This document shows, piece by piece, positions 36,311-45,604 of a DNA stretch of 64,000 nt. The stretch is from Dysosmobacter sp. (GTDB taxonomy: Bacteria > Bacillota > Clostridia > Oscillospirales > Oscillospiraceae). Below the pieces are notes generated by a model that saw nothing but the letters and a program-made list of their open reading frames with translations, searched no databases and was not told the origin of the DNA. The stretch is from the NCBI GenBank assembly GCA_026169195.1, contig JAPFEH010000078.1, positions 18,203 to 82,202 on the forward strand, given 5' to 3'. The stretch's first letter is position 1. Each line of letters starts with the position of its first letter. A program made the position numbers and the translations under genes.

Positions 36311-37102
36311 ATGTATCCCACCCTGCAAGTGCTGCAATTGTCTCCGGCGGAGATCCGCCCCAATCCCCGCCAGCCCCGCCGGACCTTCGACCAGACGGGG
36401 TTACAGGAGCTGGCGGCCTCCATTCGCGCCCACGGCGTGCTCCAGCCCCTGACCGTCCGCCGCACAGCGGGGGGCTGGGAGCTGATTGCGGGAGAGCGCC
36501 GCCTGCGGGCCGCAAGAATGGCCGGTCTGGAGACCGTTCCCTGCATCGAAAGCGCCGCAGACGACGCGGATTCCGCTCTGCTGGCGCTGATCGAAAATCT
36601 CCAGCGGCAGGATCTGCACTATTTTGAAGAGGCCGCCGCCATTGGAAACTACCTCCATACCACCGGCATCACTCAGGAAGAGGCCGCCCGCCGCCTTGGC
36701 CGCAGCCCTTCCGCCCTTGCAAACAAGCTGCGGCTGCTGCGGCTCTCTCCCGACTGCCGCGCCCGCCTGACCGAAGCGGGGCTGACGGAGCGCCATGCCC
36801 GGAGCCTTCTGCGGCTGGAGGCGGAACCGGAGCGGCTGGCCGCCCTGCGGTACATCATCGACCATCAGCTGAACGTGGCGCAGACCGAGCAGTACATCGA
36901 GCGGCGTCTGGCCGCTCTGCAAACCACGCCGCCCGCCGGACGGCGGACCTTCATCCTCAAGGATGTGCGCCTGTTTCTCAACAGCGTGGACCACGGTCTG
37001 CGGCTGATCCGGGGCGCCGGCGTGGACGCTGCCTGCGACCGGCAGGAGACGGAGGACAGCATCCTGCTGACGATCCGGATCCCAAAGCAGCGCAAACCGT
37101 AA
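36311..37102 (+). CDS. noc: ParB/Noc-type DNA-binding protein
   Basis: A 263-residue CTPase-type ParB fold protein: N-terminal NPRQPRRTFDQ and GERRLRAARMA (CTP-binding motifs), ENLQRQDLHYFEEA, then a helix-turn-helix (TQEEAARRLGRSPSALANKL). It is shorter than Spo0J and its FEEA block resembles Noc, the nucleoid occlusion factor that keeps the septum off the chromosome. A second, clearly Spo0J-like ParB is encoded at 52.1 kb. No Noc-type binding site was seen. The ATG at 36311 has only a weak, distant ribosome site. Confidence 0.8.
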   Translation: MYPTLQVLQLSPAEIRPNPRQPRRTFDQTGLQELAASIRAHGVLQPLTVRRTAGGWELIAGERRLRAARMAGLETVPCIESAADDADSALLALIENLQRQDLHYFEEAAAIGNYLHTTGITQEEAARRLGRSPSALANKLRLLRLSPDCRARLTEAGLTERHARSLLRLEAEPERLAALRYIIDHQLNVAQTEQYIERRLAALQTTPPAGRRTFILKDVRLFLNSVDHGLRLIRGAGVDAACDRQETEDSILLTIRIPKQRKP

Positions 37103-37232
37103 TATTCAGGAAAATTTTTGTTGTTACGGAATCGTAATGACTTTTCCGCCATACCTGTGTTAGAATGAGAGTCAACAGAAGCGGCCGGTGTGTGACCGCT
37201 TCTGCAAATTCACCTGACAACAGGAGGGCTTC

Positions 37233-39050
37233 ATGGAACAGATCACAACCGAAGCCGGTACGCGGAAAAAAACGGGCGGCGCCCGCTTGAAAAAGGACGA
37301 AAAAGCACCTAAGCGCAGTAAAAAGATCCTCTGGATCGCCCTGGCGGTCCTGCTTGTGATCGCGGCAGGGAATCTGGTCCTTGGCCTGTACGCTCTGCGT
37401 CTGGACACCTTCTGGGCCGGTTCCTCCATTCTGGGGCATGATGTCAGCGGCCTGACGGTTCCGGAAGCCGCCGCCAGACTGGAAACCGCCCTGCCGGAAA
37501 CCACCCTGTTTCTCTATGATCTTCCGCAGGACGCGCCGGAATCTCAGGGATACATACATCCCGGGCCGGACATTCCCGAGGATGCGCCTGCACACCATAC
37601 CGTGCGGCTCTCCGACCTCGGCATGGAGCCGGACGCCCTGCTTCTGGCACAAGGCGCCTTTGATTCCCAGCAGCACACCGCTTTGTTCCGGGCCGGAAAG
37701 GAATACATCGACCGTCTCCGGACCGCGCGTTTCTCCAATTACTACGGAGGCGACCTGCTGACTCTGGATGAGCAAAAGGCGGCAGAGGCAGCGGCGGACG
37801 CGGCAAACGCCCTCTCCGTACCGCCTCTGGACGCCTCCTATACGCTGGGGGAAGCCTCCATCCTTCTGCAAGTCCCCAAGGACGGCATTCAAATCGACGA
37901 GGCCGCTCTGACCTCCGCCCTGTGCGCCAGAGAATGGCTGGGAGACCTCTCTTTGCGGGTTCCCCGCTCTGTGGTTCCCGCCAAGGTCCTGACGGCTCAG
38001 GAGATCTATGACACGGTCTCCGTTGAGATGAAAAACGCCGGATACGACGCCAAAACCGACACGATCCTTCCCGAACACGCCGCCGCCCGGTTTGACGTAG
38101 CCGCTGCGCAGGCGGCTCTGGACGCGGCGCAGCCCGGCGAGACCGTGGAGCTTCCCGCCGAGATCCAGCGGCCCGCCGTCACGGCCGAGGTTTTGAAGGA
38201 CGTCCTGTTCCGGGATGTGCTGGGCGAGGCCAGAACCAAGGTGGGCGGCACCTCCGCCCGCAAAAGCAATGTGCGGCTCTCCGCCTCCGCCATCAACGGG
38301 TATGTGATGAACAGCGGCGACGTGTTCTCCTATAACGAGGCCGTGGGCAAGCGGACCGCCGAGCGGGGCTATCAGGCCGCTCCCGCCTATGTGAAGGGCG
38401 AAACCGTGGACGAGATCGGCGGCGGTATCTGCCAGACCTCCTCCACCCTGTATCTGGCCTGCCTGCGTTCCAATCTGGCGATCACCGAGCGGTACGCCCA
38501 CCGCTACATCCCCGCCTACATCCCCGCCGGCATGGACGCCACGGTGTCGTGGGGCGGGCCGGACTATAAATTCACCAACAACACCGACTACCCCGTCAAG
38601 ATCGTCACCAGCTATGAGGGAAGCTATCTGACGGTGAAGCTCCTTGGCACCAACGCTACCGGCATCACAGCCAAGATGACCAACGAAAAGCTCTCCACCA
38701 CCAGCTTCGAGGTGGTCTATGAAGAGGATGACACGCTGGCTCCCGGCACGGAAAAGGTCAAAACCACGCCCTACACCGGCTCCAAGTGGCGCACCTTCCG
38801 CCATCTGTACGATGCCGACGGGAAGTGGCTCTCCTCCGGTTATGAAGCCACCAGCGACTACAAGGCCCGCAACAAGGTCATTTTGAAGGGTCCTGCGCCG
38901 GAGGTCCCCGCAGTGAATCCGGGGATTCCTCCCGAACATACCGGAACGCCGGAGACGCCCTCTGGCGAACAGCCTCTGCCGGAAGAGCCGCCCGCCGGTT
39001 CCGCGGAGGGCTCCGCCGTCATTGTGGTTCCGGAAACGCCGGAAATCTAA
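37233..39050 (+). CDS. VanW family protein, membrane-anchored
   Basis: A 605-residue protein with a basic cytoplasmic start, one membrane helix (about residues 31-53) and a large extracytoplasmic region. That region has putative peptidoglycan-binding-like domains (about 60-330) and a VanW domain (about 345-480, with NSGDVFSYNEAVGKRTAERG and EIGGGICQTSSTLYLACL). A Pro/Glu-rich tail follows. Function is unknown beyond cell-wall association. The ATG at 37233 follows CAGGAGGG, and a strong bidirectional terminator follows the gene. Confidence 0.85.
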   Translation: MEQITTEAGTRKKTGGARLKKDEKAPKRSKKILWIALAVLLVIAAGNLVLGLYALRLDTFWAGSSILGHDVSGLTVPEAAARLETALPETTLFLYDLPQDAPESQGYIHPGPDIPEDAPAHHTVRLSDLGMEPDALLLAQGAFDSQQHTALFRAGKEYIDRLRTARFSNYYGGDLLTLDEQKAAEAAADAANALSVPPLDASYTLGEASILLQVPKDGIQIDEAALTSALCAREWLGDLSLRVPRSVVPAKVLTAQEIYDTVSVEMKNAGYDAKTDTILPEHAAARFDVAAAQAALDAAQPGETVELPAEIQRPAVTAEVLKDVLFRDVLGEARTKVGGTSARKSNVRLSASAINGYVMNSGDVFSYNEAVGKRTAERGYQAAPAYVKGETVDEIGGGICQTSSTLYLACLRSNLAITERYAHRYIPAYIPAGMDATVSWGGPDYKFTNNTDYPVKIVTSYEGSYLTVKLLGTNATGITAKMTNEKLSTTSFEVVYEEDDTLAPGTEKVKTTPYTGSKWRTFRHLYDADGKWLSSGYEATSDYKARNKVILKGPAPEVPAVNPGIPPEHTGTPETPSGEQPLPEEPPAGSAEGSAVIVVPETPEI

Positions 39051-39090
39051 AAAAAGCGTCCGTTTTTCAAAAAAACGGACGCTTTTTTCT
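39051..39090. terminator. Bidirectional terminator after the VanW gene
   Basis: AAAAAGCGTCCGTTTTT / AAAAACGGACGCTTTTT, a 17-bp stem with a very short loop and A/T tracts in both directions. Confidence 0.9.
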
Positions 39091-39136
39091 TTTTCGGGCA
39101 TACTACTGTCGCATTTTCCCGCAAAGGAGGGTTTGC

Positions 39137-39760
39137 ATGAAACGATGCCGCTGGCTGGCGCCGCTGGTCCTTGCGGCCGGCGCGCTGGCGCTCTGGCCGC
39201 TGCGGGCGCATCTGACGGCAGACCGCATCGCCGCATGGTCTCCCCGTCAGGCGGCACTGGCAGGGCTTTTTTTGTGGGCGCTGTATGCTGTAAAAAGCCT
39301 GTCGGTGGCGTTTCCCCTCTCGGCGCTGGAGGCGGCGGGCGGACTGCTGTTCCCCCTTCCGGCCGCTCTGGCGGTCAATCTGCTGGGCGTCATGACCGCC
39401 CAGCTCATCCCCTTTCTTCTGGGCCGGCGGGAACAGACGGAGCTGGCGCAGCTGCTTCTCCGGTATCCCCGTCTGGAGGCGCTGCAGCCGCGCCGCCGTC
39501 CAAGGGAGGCCGTGTTTCTGCTGCGGCTCGCCGGAGCCGGACCGGGCGATCTTGTGAGTTTCTATCTGGGCGCCGCGGGGATCCCGCCAAAAGCATACCT
39601 CACCGGCGGCTTTTGGGGAAGTCTTCCACGGGTGGCTGCCGCCACGGTTCTGGGCGCAGCCCTGTGGGAGTTCGGCAGCCCCCGCTTCTGGCTGTCCCTG
39701 CTGCCCGGCGCTGTGCTCACCGGCATATCCTTGTTCCTGTGGCGCTTCCGGAAAACATGA
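39137..39760 (+). CDS. TVP38/TMEM64-like VTT-domain membrane protein
   Basis: A 207-residue polytopic membrane protein. The VTT (SNARE-associated/DedA-like) signature is seen as FLLRLAGAGPGDLVSFYLGAAG followed by GGFWGSLPRVAAATVLG. Related proteins act as lipid scramblases or envelope-maintenance transporters; the exact role is unknown. The usual Pro in the first motif is replaced by a Gly-rich AGAGPGD stretch. The ATG at 39137 follows AAAGGAGGG. It converges on dnaI. Confidence 0.75.
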   Translation: MKRCRWLAPLVLAAGALALWPLRAHLTADRIAAWSPRQAALAGLFLWALYAVKSLSVAFPLSALEAAGGLLFPLPAALAVNLLGVMTAQLIPFLLGRREQTELAQLLLRYPRLEALQPRRRPREAVFLLRLAGAGPGDLVSFYLGAAGIPPKAYLTGGFWGSLPRVAAATVLGAALWEFGSPRFWLSLLPGAVLTGISLFLWRFRKT

Positions 39761-39786
39761 TTCCCCGACCCTTACGGGTCGGGGAA
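39761..39786. terminator. Hairpin between convergent VTT and dnaI genes
   Basis: TTCCCCGACCC / GGGTCGGGGAA 11-bp stem with a TTAC loop. It lacks a long T tract on either side, so termination strength is uncertain. Confidence 0.55.
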
Positions 39787-39790
39787 CCGG

Positions 39791-40789
39791 TCAGTCCCGC
39801 TGTTTTTTCAATTTGCGGATATCCTCGCCCACAAAGGGCAGCAGCTGGTATTCCCCCTCGATTCGGGAGGCGATCTGCGGCGTGTACCGCTGGGCCAGCT
39901 TTTCCGGAGAGAGGTTGGTGCTGATGATGGTCGAGCGCTTTTCCATCAGACGGGTATTGACGATCTGATACAGGGCGCTCTGGACAAAGGCTGTGGTCAT
40001 CTCCGTCCCCAGATCGTCCAGAATCAGCAGGTCCGCGTTCAGGACCCGCCCCACATCGGAGGAGACCTCGTCTCCCTCCTCCCTGCCGAACTTCTGGGTC
40101 TCAAAACGCCCGAAAACGTGGGCCGCCGTATCGTAGACCACAGAGAACCCCTTGCGGCTGACCTCTCTTGCGATGGCGGCGGACAAATGGGTCTTTCCCA
40201 GCCCCGGCGCGCCGAACAGCAGCAGGTTCTGGGGACGGCGGCCGAAGCCGTGGGCAAACTCCGCGCAGCTGTTGTAGACCCGCTCCTCCATATGGCTGCG
40301 GGCGGAACGGCGCTGCCCGTCGGTCACCCGGTCGGAGTACCAGTCCAGCGAAAAGGTGTCAAAGCTCTGATTGCCAAGATCCAGCATCCGGGAAAGCTCC
40401 CGGGTCTGCTCCTCGGCATAGTACTTCCGCAGGCAGCGGCAGACCTGTCCGTTCCGGTAGCCCGTATCCCCGCAGAGGGGACACTGGGGCTGTTCCTCCA
40501 GACAGTCCTCCGGCAGACCCATTCCGGCCAGCAGCGCCCGCTTTTCCGCCTGAAGCCCCAGATTTTCGTCCCGCAGGCGTTCCACAGCCGGGCGGGGATC
40601 CGTCCCGCGGCGCAGCGCATCGGCAATGATGCGGCTCATGGTGCTCCTCAGCTCTGCCTCCACCTCCCGCAAGCGGGGCTGGCGGCGGAAAACCGTCTCC
40701 CGCCGTTCCTGAAAGCGGGCTTCCCGCGCCTGCCGGTCCTCTTCAAACCGCTGCATGGCCCGGTGCATGATCCTGCCGTCATATGCCAT
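39791..40789 (-). CDS. dnaI: DnaC/DnaI-type helicase loader ATPase
   Basis: AAA+ protein that loads the replicative helicase. It has 332 residues: a helical N terminus, a zinc knuckle (QCPLCGDTGYRNGQVCRC, about residues 102-119), then the AAA+ domain with Walker A GAPGLGKTH and Walker B LLILDDLGTE, sensor STNLSPEKL and an Arg finger region (SRIEGEYQLLPF). It lies directly downstream of dnaD, matching the dnaB/dnaD-dnaI arrangement of Gram-positives. Confidence 0.9.
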   Translation of the reverse strand: MAYDGRIMHRAMQRFEEDRQAREARFQERRETVFRRQPRLREVEAELRSTMSRIIADALRRGTDPRPAVERLRDENLGLQAEKRALLAGMGLPEDCLEEQPQCPLCGDTGYRNGQVCRCLRKYYAEEQTRELSRMLDLGNQSFDTFSLDWYSDRVTDGQRRSARSHMEERVYNSCAEFAHGFGRRPQNLLLFGAPGLGKTHLSAAIAREVSRKGFSVVYDTAAHVFGRFETQKFGREEGDEVSSDVGRVLNADLLILDDLGTEMTTAFVQSALYQIVNTRLMEKRSTIISTNLSPEKLAQRYTPQIASRIEGEYQLLPFVGEDIRKLKKQRD

Positions 40790-40818
40790 GGTCTCTCACA
40801 CCTCCGTTCCGGTCTCCC

Positions 40819-41715
40819 TCACACATACTTCCACGCGTCATCCGCAGCGGCGGGCGGTGCCTTCGGCGCGGGCCGGTCGCCGGCCTGAACCTCCTGCGGT
40901 GTATGTAATCCCGCCTCGTGCCACCGCTTCAAAATACCGTTGCAGTAAGGCCACTTCAGCTCGTGGCACTTCAAAACCGTCTTGTCATAGGCCAGCGCCA
41001 CCGTCTCAGGCGGGAAGCCCATATCCTGCCATGCGGTCAGATACTTCTCCTCCGAAGCCACCGGAAGCCGGTCTCCCAGCCCCAGAACCTGCATATACCG
41101 CGGCAATCCAGCCTGCTTCTCGGCATATTTTTTCAGATATTCCACGGCGGCCTTCTGGGTGTCAATGCCCATGCGCGCCCACGCGTAGCCCTCTTTTTCG
41201 ATCTGCCGCAGGGTGGGACGGCGGCCCGGCCCGTACCGCCGGTGGATCCGCTCGTCACAGTGACATACCAGCAGGAAAATCACATCCGCCGGCAGCCCCA
41301 GATAGTCATTCAGCCCCAGCAGCGTTCCCACATCGGGCGTCGTCAGCTTCTTGCCCAGCTTTTTTTCCACCTCGGCCACCAGCCCCCGGAATTCCCCACC
41401 GTTCTCCAGCCGCTCCATAATATCGGACCGCTCGTAAACGGGCCGTTCGTCCGCCGGCTCCAAGGCAGCCGCCTTCTCCGGCGCCGCGGAGGCGATCAGC
41501 CCCAGCCGGCGCAGACTTTCCTCCGCCGATTCAATGCGGCTCCGCTCCCACCGCAGCTCTCCCGCCAGAGAGCGGGGCTGCACGGCGCCGTGATGCCGCA
41601 GAAGGGCCAGATACAAAAGCGCCGCGTCGCCGTCGCCCTTTTCCAGCAGCTTTCGGGCTGCCTGCGCCGACATGGTTACATTTTCCTCCGCCGTATGGAC
41701 CAATACGCTTGCCAC
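40819..41715 (-). CDS. DnaD-domain replication initiation protein
   Basis: A 298-residue protein with an N-terminal winged-helix region (about residues 15-75) and two C-terminal DnaD-type helical domains (about 130-200 and 215-285; the second ends in WPYCNGILKRWHEAGLHT, the YxxxI-type motif). It acts with DnaI in helicase loading at oriC or restart sites. The start is GTG at 41715 with AAAGGAGGGG. The gene is divergent from zapA. A dnaB equivalent was not seen. Confidence 0.88.
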   Translation of the reverse strand: MASVLVHTAEENVTMSAQAARKLLEKGDGDAALLYLALLRHHGAVQPRSLAGELRWERSRIESAEESLRRLGLIASAAPEKAAALEPADERPVYERSDIMERLENGGEFRGLVAEVEKKLGKKLTTPDVGTLLGLNDYLGLPADVIFLLVCHCDERIHRRYGPGRRPTLRQIEKEGYAWARMGIDTQKAAVEYLKKYAEKQAGLPRYMQVLGLGDRLPVASEEKYLTAWQDMGFPPETVALAYDKTVLKCHELKWPYCNGILKRWHEAGLHTPQEVQAGDRPAPKAPPAAADDAWKYV

Positions 41716-41745
41716 CGGACCCCTCCTTTCTTTGAAACCGTTCTT

Positions 41746-41774
41746 ATTCTACACGAATTTCCTCCGAAGAACAA
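41746..41774 (-). promoter_or_regulatory. Promoter of dnaD-dnaI
   Basis: Minus strand: -35 TTGTTC (41774-41769), a 17-base spacer and -10 TAGAAT (41751-41746). Confidence 0.55.
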
Positions 41775-41896
41775 GCCCCCCTGTCTGAATCCGACGCGCT
41801 GCCGGACAGCCTCCCCCCCTCTTGTTCCAGAAAGCCCCCCGCTCCGCGCGGCTTTCCTGAAACTTTGTGAATTTTTTCAAAATCCCCCGTTTTCTT

Positions 41897-41926
41897 CTGG
41901 CACAGCATCCCGACCTATGGTATACT
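41897..41926 (+). promoter_or_regulatory. zapA: zapA promoter
   Basis: Extended -10 TGGTATACT (hexamer 41921-41926) with a weak -35 CTGGCA at 41897-41902, 58 bases before zapA. Confidence 0.5.
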
Positions 41927-41983
41927 GTATTCTGAAAAAATGGGCGGCTTCCGCCCTTTTACCAAGGAAGAGGAGGAATCGTC

Positions 41984-42313
41984 ATGGCAAATCGCGTTGT
42001 AGTCACGATCTGCGGAGAGGAATATACCTTTGTGGCGGAGGAATCTGCCTCCTATATGCAGAAGGTAGGCGGCTACGTGGGCGATAAAATGGAGGAGGTG
42101 CTGTCCAGCGCCAAGGTGGGCCGCACCGACGCCGCTGTTCTGACTGCCGTCAACATTGCCGATGAGCTGTTCAAGGCGCAGGTCTCTGCCGAGCAGCTGC
42201 GCGCCCAGATCAAGGGATATCTGGACGAGGCAGGCAAGGCTCAGGCCGAGGCCAGCGAGCTGCGACGGGAGGTCTTCCGCCTTCAGCAGCGCCTGAACCA
42301 GCAGAGCAAGTGA
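41984..42313 (+). CDS. zapA: Cell division protein ZapA
   Basis: FtsZ-ring stabiliser. It has 109 residues: an N-terminal ZapA fold (VVVTICGEEYTFVAEESASYMQKVGGYV) and a long C-terminal coiled coil (about 60-105). The ATG at 41984 follows GAGGAGGAATC. Its stop codon overlaps the GTG start of the U32 peptidase gene (GTGA). Confidence 0.9.
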   Translation: MANRVVVTICGEEYTFVAEESASYMQKVGGYVGDKMEEVLSSAKVGRTDAAVLTAVNIADELFKAQVSAEQLRAQIKGYLDEAGKAQAEASELRREVFRLQQRLNQQSK

Positions 42314-44427
42314 TCAGAAAACCGGAACTGCTGGCTCCTGCCGGATCGCCGGAATCCCTGCGGGCCGCCGTGCAGAACGGCGCCGGCGCGGTGTATCTGG
42401 GCTGGGGAGATTTCAATGCCCGCCGGAGCGCCAAAAATTTCTCGGAGGAGGAATTTGCGGAGGCTCTGGTCTATTGTCATGTTCGGGGTGTGCGGGTCTT
42501 TCTGACCCTCAACACCCTGCTGACAGATCGGGAGCTGCCCAAGGCCATGGAAACCGCCCGAACCGTCTGCCGTCTGGGCGTGGATGCCATTCTGGTGCAG
42601 GACTGGGGTCTTTTTGAGCTGCTGCGGAAAAGTCTTCCGGATCTGCCGCTTCACGCCAGCACCCAGATGAGCGTATTTACCTCCGGAGCGAGCTGCGAAA
42701 TGGCCGCTGACGGCTGTGAACGGATCGTTCTGGCGCGGGAGAATTCCGGCGCCGACACCGCTGCCATCTGTAAAAACTGCCCCGCAGAGGTGGAAGCCTT
42801 TGTGCACGGCGCCCTTTGTATGTGCTATTCCGGCCAGTGCGCCATGAGCGCCCTGATCGGCGGCCGCTCCGGCAACCGTGGCCGCTGCGCCCAGCCCTGC
42901 CGCCTGCCTTACGGCATCAACGCCCCCGCGCAAAAGCGCTATCCCCTGAGTCTGAAGGACAACTGCCTTGCGGATTCTCTGGGCGAGATGGCGGAGATGG
43001 GGGTGGACTGCCTGAAGCTGGAGGGACGCATGAAGCGTCCGGAATATGTGGCTGTCATCACCCGCATCTATGCCCGCCTGCTGGAAGAGGGCCGCCGCCC
43101 CACCGCCGCCGAGCGGGCGGAGCTGGAGCAGGCCTTTTCCCGCTCCGGCTTTACCAGCGCCTACTGGGACGGCAAACACGGCGCGTCCATGTTCGGCATC
43201 CGTCCGGAAACCGCCAAGGACCCCAAAGAACTGTTTGACGCAGCCAGAGCCGCCTATGAAAAAGACGATCTGCGGCTGGTGGCTGCGGATCTTTCCTGCA
43301 CTGTACAGGCCGGAGTCCCCTGCACCCTGACCGCCGCCGATCACGACGGTCACACCGTCACGGTGACCGGCCCCGTTCCGGAGCCTGCCCGGACCCGCGC
43401 GCTGGAGAAATCCGAGCTGGAGGCCCGCCTGCGCAAGACCGGCGGCACCGCCTTCCGATGCGGGCGCGTGGCCGTCCTGTTGGACGAGGGTCTCTCCCTG
43501 CCCGCCAGCGCCGTCAACGGCCTGCGGCGGGACGCTCTGGCGGCGCTGGCCGACGCCCGTGCCGCCGTACCCCACCGTCGGGAATTCCCCCTGCCCGCTC
43601 TGCCGGAGTCGGACAGCGCCGCGGCGGAACCGGCCATGACCGTTTCCGTCTCCACAGCCGCCCAGCTGACCGCGGAACTGCTGGCCCTGTCCCCCGCCCG
43701 GATCTATGTGCCTTTGGAGGAACTGATCGGGCTGGACGCCCTTCCCGCCGCTGAGACGGAGTGGTGCGCGGTGCTGCCCCGCGTCTGGCGGGACGGAGAC
43801 GAGGCGCTGCTGAAACGCTGGCTGGAGCACGCCAAAGCCCTTGGCGTCACTGCCGCCGCTGTGGGGAACATCGGCCATCTGTCCATTCTGCGGGACATGG
43901 GGATGACCCTGTGCGGCGACTATGGTCTGAATGTGTTCAACAGCTGGTCTCTTGCCTATCTTCGGGGAAAAGGGCTGTCCTCCGCCTGTCTCTCCTTTGA
44001 GCTCCGGGGCGCCCAGATGCGGGATCTGAAAAAAGTGCTGCCTGCGGAGGCCATCGTTTACGGCCGCCTTCCCCTGATGATTACGGAAAACTGTCTGCTG
44101 CAAAACGACTGCGGCTGCCGGCTGGACCGGAACGGCCCCGTGGTGCCGGAACATGCGCCCTGCCGCCGCCCCAACGTTCTGCAGGACCGCACCGGAGCCG
44201 CCTTCCCGCTGCTGCCGGCCTTCGGCCACCGGACGGAGATCCAGAACAGCCGCGCCCTGTGGCTGGCAGACCGGAACGACTGGAAGCAGCTGGGACTTGC
44301 ATACGCACGCCTGCGCTTTACCACAGAGTCTCCGGAGGAATGCGTTCGGGTCGCCCGCGCCTATCGCAGCGGCGCGCCGGCTCCGGCGGAGTTTACCCGC
44401 GGACTGTTTGAGCGGGGGGTCGAATAA
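42310..44427 (+). CDS. U32 family protein (RlhA-like, with C-terminal extension)
   Basis: A 705-residue U32-family protein. The N-terminal barrel starts PELLAPAGSPESLRAAVQNGA. The family block FVHGALCMCYSGQCAMS continues to RGRCAQPCR; its cysteines resemble the iron-sulfur ligands of RlhA and TrhP, which hydroxylate 23S rRNA C2501 or tRNA U34. The C-terminal half (about residues 330-705) has the DUF3656-like extension and a second barrel-like segment. Despite the peptidase name, rRNA hydroxylation is the likelier activity; this is inference. It starts at GTG 42310, overlapping the zapA stop. Confidence 0.85.
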   Translation: MIRKPELLAPAGSPESLRAAVQNGAGAVYLGWGDFNARRSAKNFSEEEFAEALVYCHVRGVRVFLTLNTLLTDRELPKAMETARTVCRLGVDAILVQDWGLFELLRKSLPDLPLHASTQMSVFTSGASCEMAADGCERIVLARENSGADTAAICKNCPAEVEAFVHGALCMCYSGQCAMSALIGGRSGNRGRCAQPCRLPYGINAPAQKRYPLSLKDNCLADSLGEMAEMGVDCLKLEGRMKRPEYVAVITRIYARLLEEGRRPTAAERAELEQAFSRSGFTSAYWDGKHGASMFGIRPETAKDPKELFDAARAAYEKDDLRLVAADLSCTVQAGVPCTLTAADHDGHTVTVTGPVPEPARTRALEKSELEARLRKTGGTAFRCGRVAVLLDEGLSLPASAVNGLRRDALAALADARAAVPHRREFPLPALPESDSAAAEPAMTVSVSTAAQLTAELLALSPARIYVPLEELIGLDALPAAETEWCAVLPRVWRDGDEALLKRWLEHAKALGVTAAAVGNIGHLSILRDMGMTLCGDYGLNVFNSWSLAYLRGKGLSSACLSFELRGAQMRDLKKVLPAEAIVYGRLPLMITENCLLQNDCGCRLDRNGPVVPEHAPCRRPNVLQDRTGAAFPLLPAFGHRTEIQNSRALWLADRNDWKQLGLAYARLRFTTESPEECVRVARAYRSGAPAPAEFTRGLFERGVE

Positions 44428-44452
44428 CGGCGGCAGCACGCCCCGTTTTTTC
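44426..44452 (+). terminator. Probable terminator after the U32 gene
   Basis: ACGGCG pairs with CGCC..GT across a short loop with a 2-base C bulge, followed by six T. The first stem base overlaps the stop codon. Confidence 0.45.
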
Positions 44453-44531
44453 CGGTTTTTGCGGAAATTCTGAACACAAAACGTATATTATTTATAAAGT
44501 ATTTCATTTTGTAATCATTTTGGAGTTTGAC

Positions 44532-44963
44532 ATGGTAGAGATCAAGGTAAAATATTTTTCTGAGGATCTTCCGGAGCTGACCTATGTGGCAGGAAAATCG
44601 GACTGGATCGACCTGTATGCCGCGCAGGAGGTCACCCTCAAGGCGGGAGAATTCCGGCTGATTCCCTTGGGCGTCGCTCTGGCGCTTCCCTCCGGCTGGG
44701 AGGCCCACATCGCCCCCCGCAGCTCCACCTTCCGCCGGTACGGCATCCTGCAGACCAACTCTGTGGGCGTGGTGGACAACAGCTTCCGCGGCGACAACGA
44801 CCAGTGGCACATGCCGGTCTATGCCACCCGTGACGTTACCATCGAAAAGCACGCCCGCATCTGCCAGTTCCGTATTGTGGAAAACCAGCCCGCCCTCCAA
44901 TTCTGCCGGGTCCCGCATTTGGATGATCCGGACCGCGGAGGCTTCGGCTCCACCGGCGTATAA
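44532..44963 (+). CDS. dut: dUTP diphosphatase
   Basis: Hydrolyses dUTP to dUMP, preventing uracil incorporation into DNA. It has 143 residues with all trimeric dUTPase motifs: DLYAA (1), PRSST (2), GVVDNSFRGD with the catalytic Asp (3), a motif 4 region around ARICQFRIVENQ, and C-terminal RGGFGSTGV (5). The ATG at 44532 follows GGAG. An A/T-rich stretch with TATATT and TATAAA boxes lies 40-50 bases upstream and probably supplies a promoter. maf follows. Confidence 0.93.
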   Translation: MVEIKVKYFSEDLPELTYVAGKSDWIDLYAAQEVTLKAGEFRLIPLGVALALPSGWEAHIAPRSSTFRRYGILQTNSVGVVDNSFRGDNDQWHMPVYATRDVTIEKHARICQFRIVENQPALQFCRVPHLDDPDRGGFGSTGV

Positions 44964-45009
44964 CCGTGCAACACCGTTGGCGCCCACGGGCGCATGGAGG
45001 AGAATGAAC

Positions 45010-45585
45010 ATGACAAACATCGTACTGGCCTCCGGATCCCCCCGGCGGCAGGAGCTGCTGCGCCGCATCGGCATCGCGGACTTTGAGATCCGTGTTCCGG
45101 AAACGGCGGAAACCTATCCCGCCGGTCTCAGCCCGCAGCAGATCGTGGAATATATTTCCCGTGAAAAGGCGGATGCCGCCGCGGAGCTGTGCACTCCGGA
45201 AGAGGTCGTCATCACCGCCGACACCATGGTCTTTCTGGATGACCAGCGGCTGGGAAAGCCTGCTGACGCCGAGGATGCCCTGCGGATGCTGACTTCCCTG
45301 CAGGGCCGCTGCCACACGGTCTGCACCGGCGTCACCGTCAGGCAGGGCAGCCGGAGTATCACAGAAAGCGAGACCACGGAGGTCCGGTTCCGCCCCGCCT
45401 CAGAAGCGGAGCTGCGGGCGTATCTCGCCACCGGAGAGCCTATGGACAAAGCCGGCGCTTACGGGATCCAAGAGAAGGGCGCGCTGCTGGTGGAGGGGAT
45501 CAACGGCGACTTTTTCAACGTCATGGGCCTGCCGGTGCTGCGGCTGAGCCGGATGCTCTCCCGCTTCGGCATTGATCTTTTATAA
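45010..45585 (+). CDS. maf: Maf family nucleoside triphosphate pyrophosphatase
   Basis: House-cleaning NTP pyrophosphatase acting on modified or dTTP/UTP nucleotides. It has 191 residues: LASGSPRRQELL at the N terminus, the ADTMV catalytic Asp block, GKP and AGAYGIQEKGALLVEGINGDFFNVMGLP. The start at 45010 is favoured over an ATG two codons earlier by AGGAGA spacing. It sits directly before mreC, the usual maf-mre neighbourhood, but mreB is missing between them. Confidence 0.93.
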   Translation: MTNIVLASGSPRRQELLRRIGIADFEIRVPETAETYPAGLSPQQIVEYISREKADAAAELCTPEEVVITADTMVFLDDQRLGKPADAEDALRMLTSLQGRCHTVCTGVTVRQGSRSITESETTEVRFRPASEAELRAYLATGEPMDKAGAYGIQEKGALLVEGINGDFFNVMGLPVLRLSRMLSRFGIDLL

Positions 45586-45604
45586 TGGATCTGGAGGTTT
45601 TCCC

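Noticed and set aside
36978..39257. A 759-codon open frame opposite the VanW gene
   Set aside because: It overlaps the VanW protein, which has clear domains; composition is typical of an antisense frame.
42283..44439. Long open frame opposite the U32 gene
   Set aside because: Antisense shadow; the U32 frame has full motif support.
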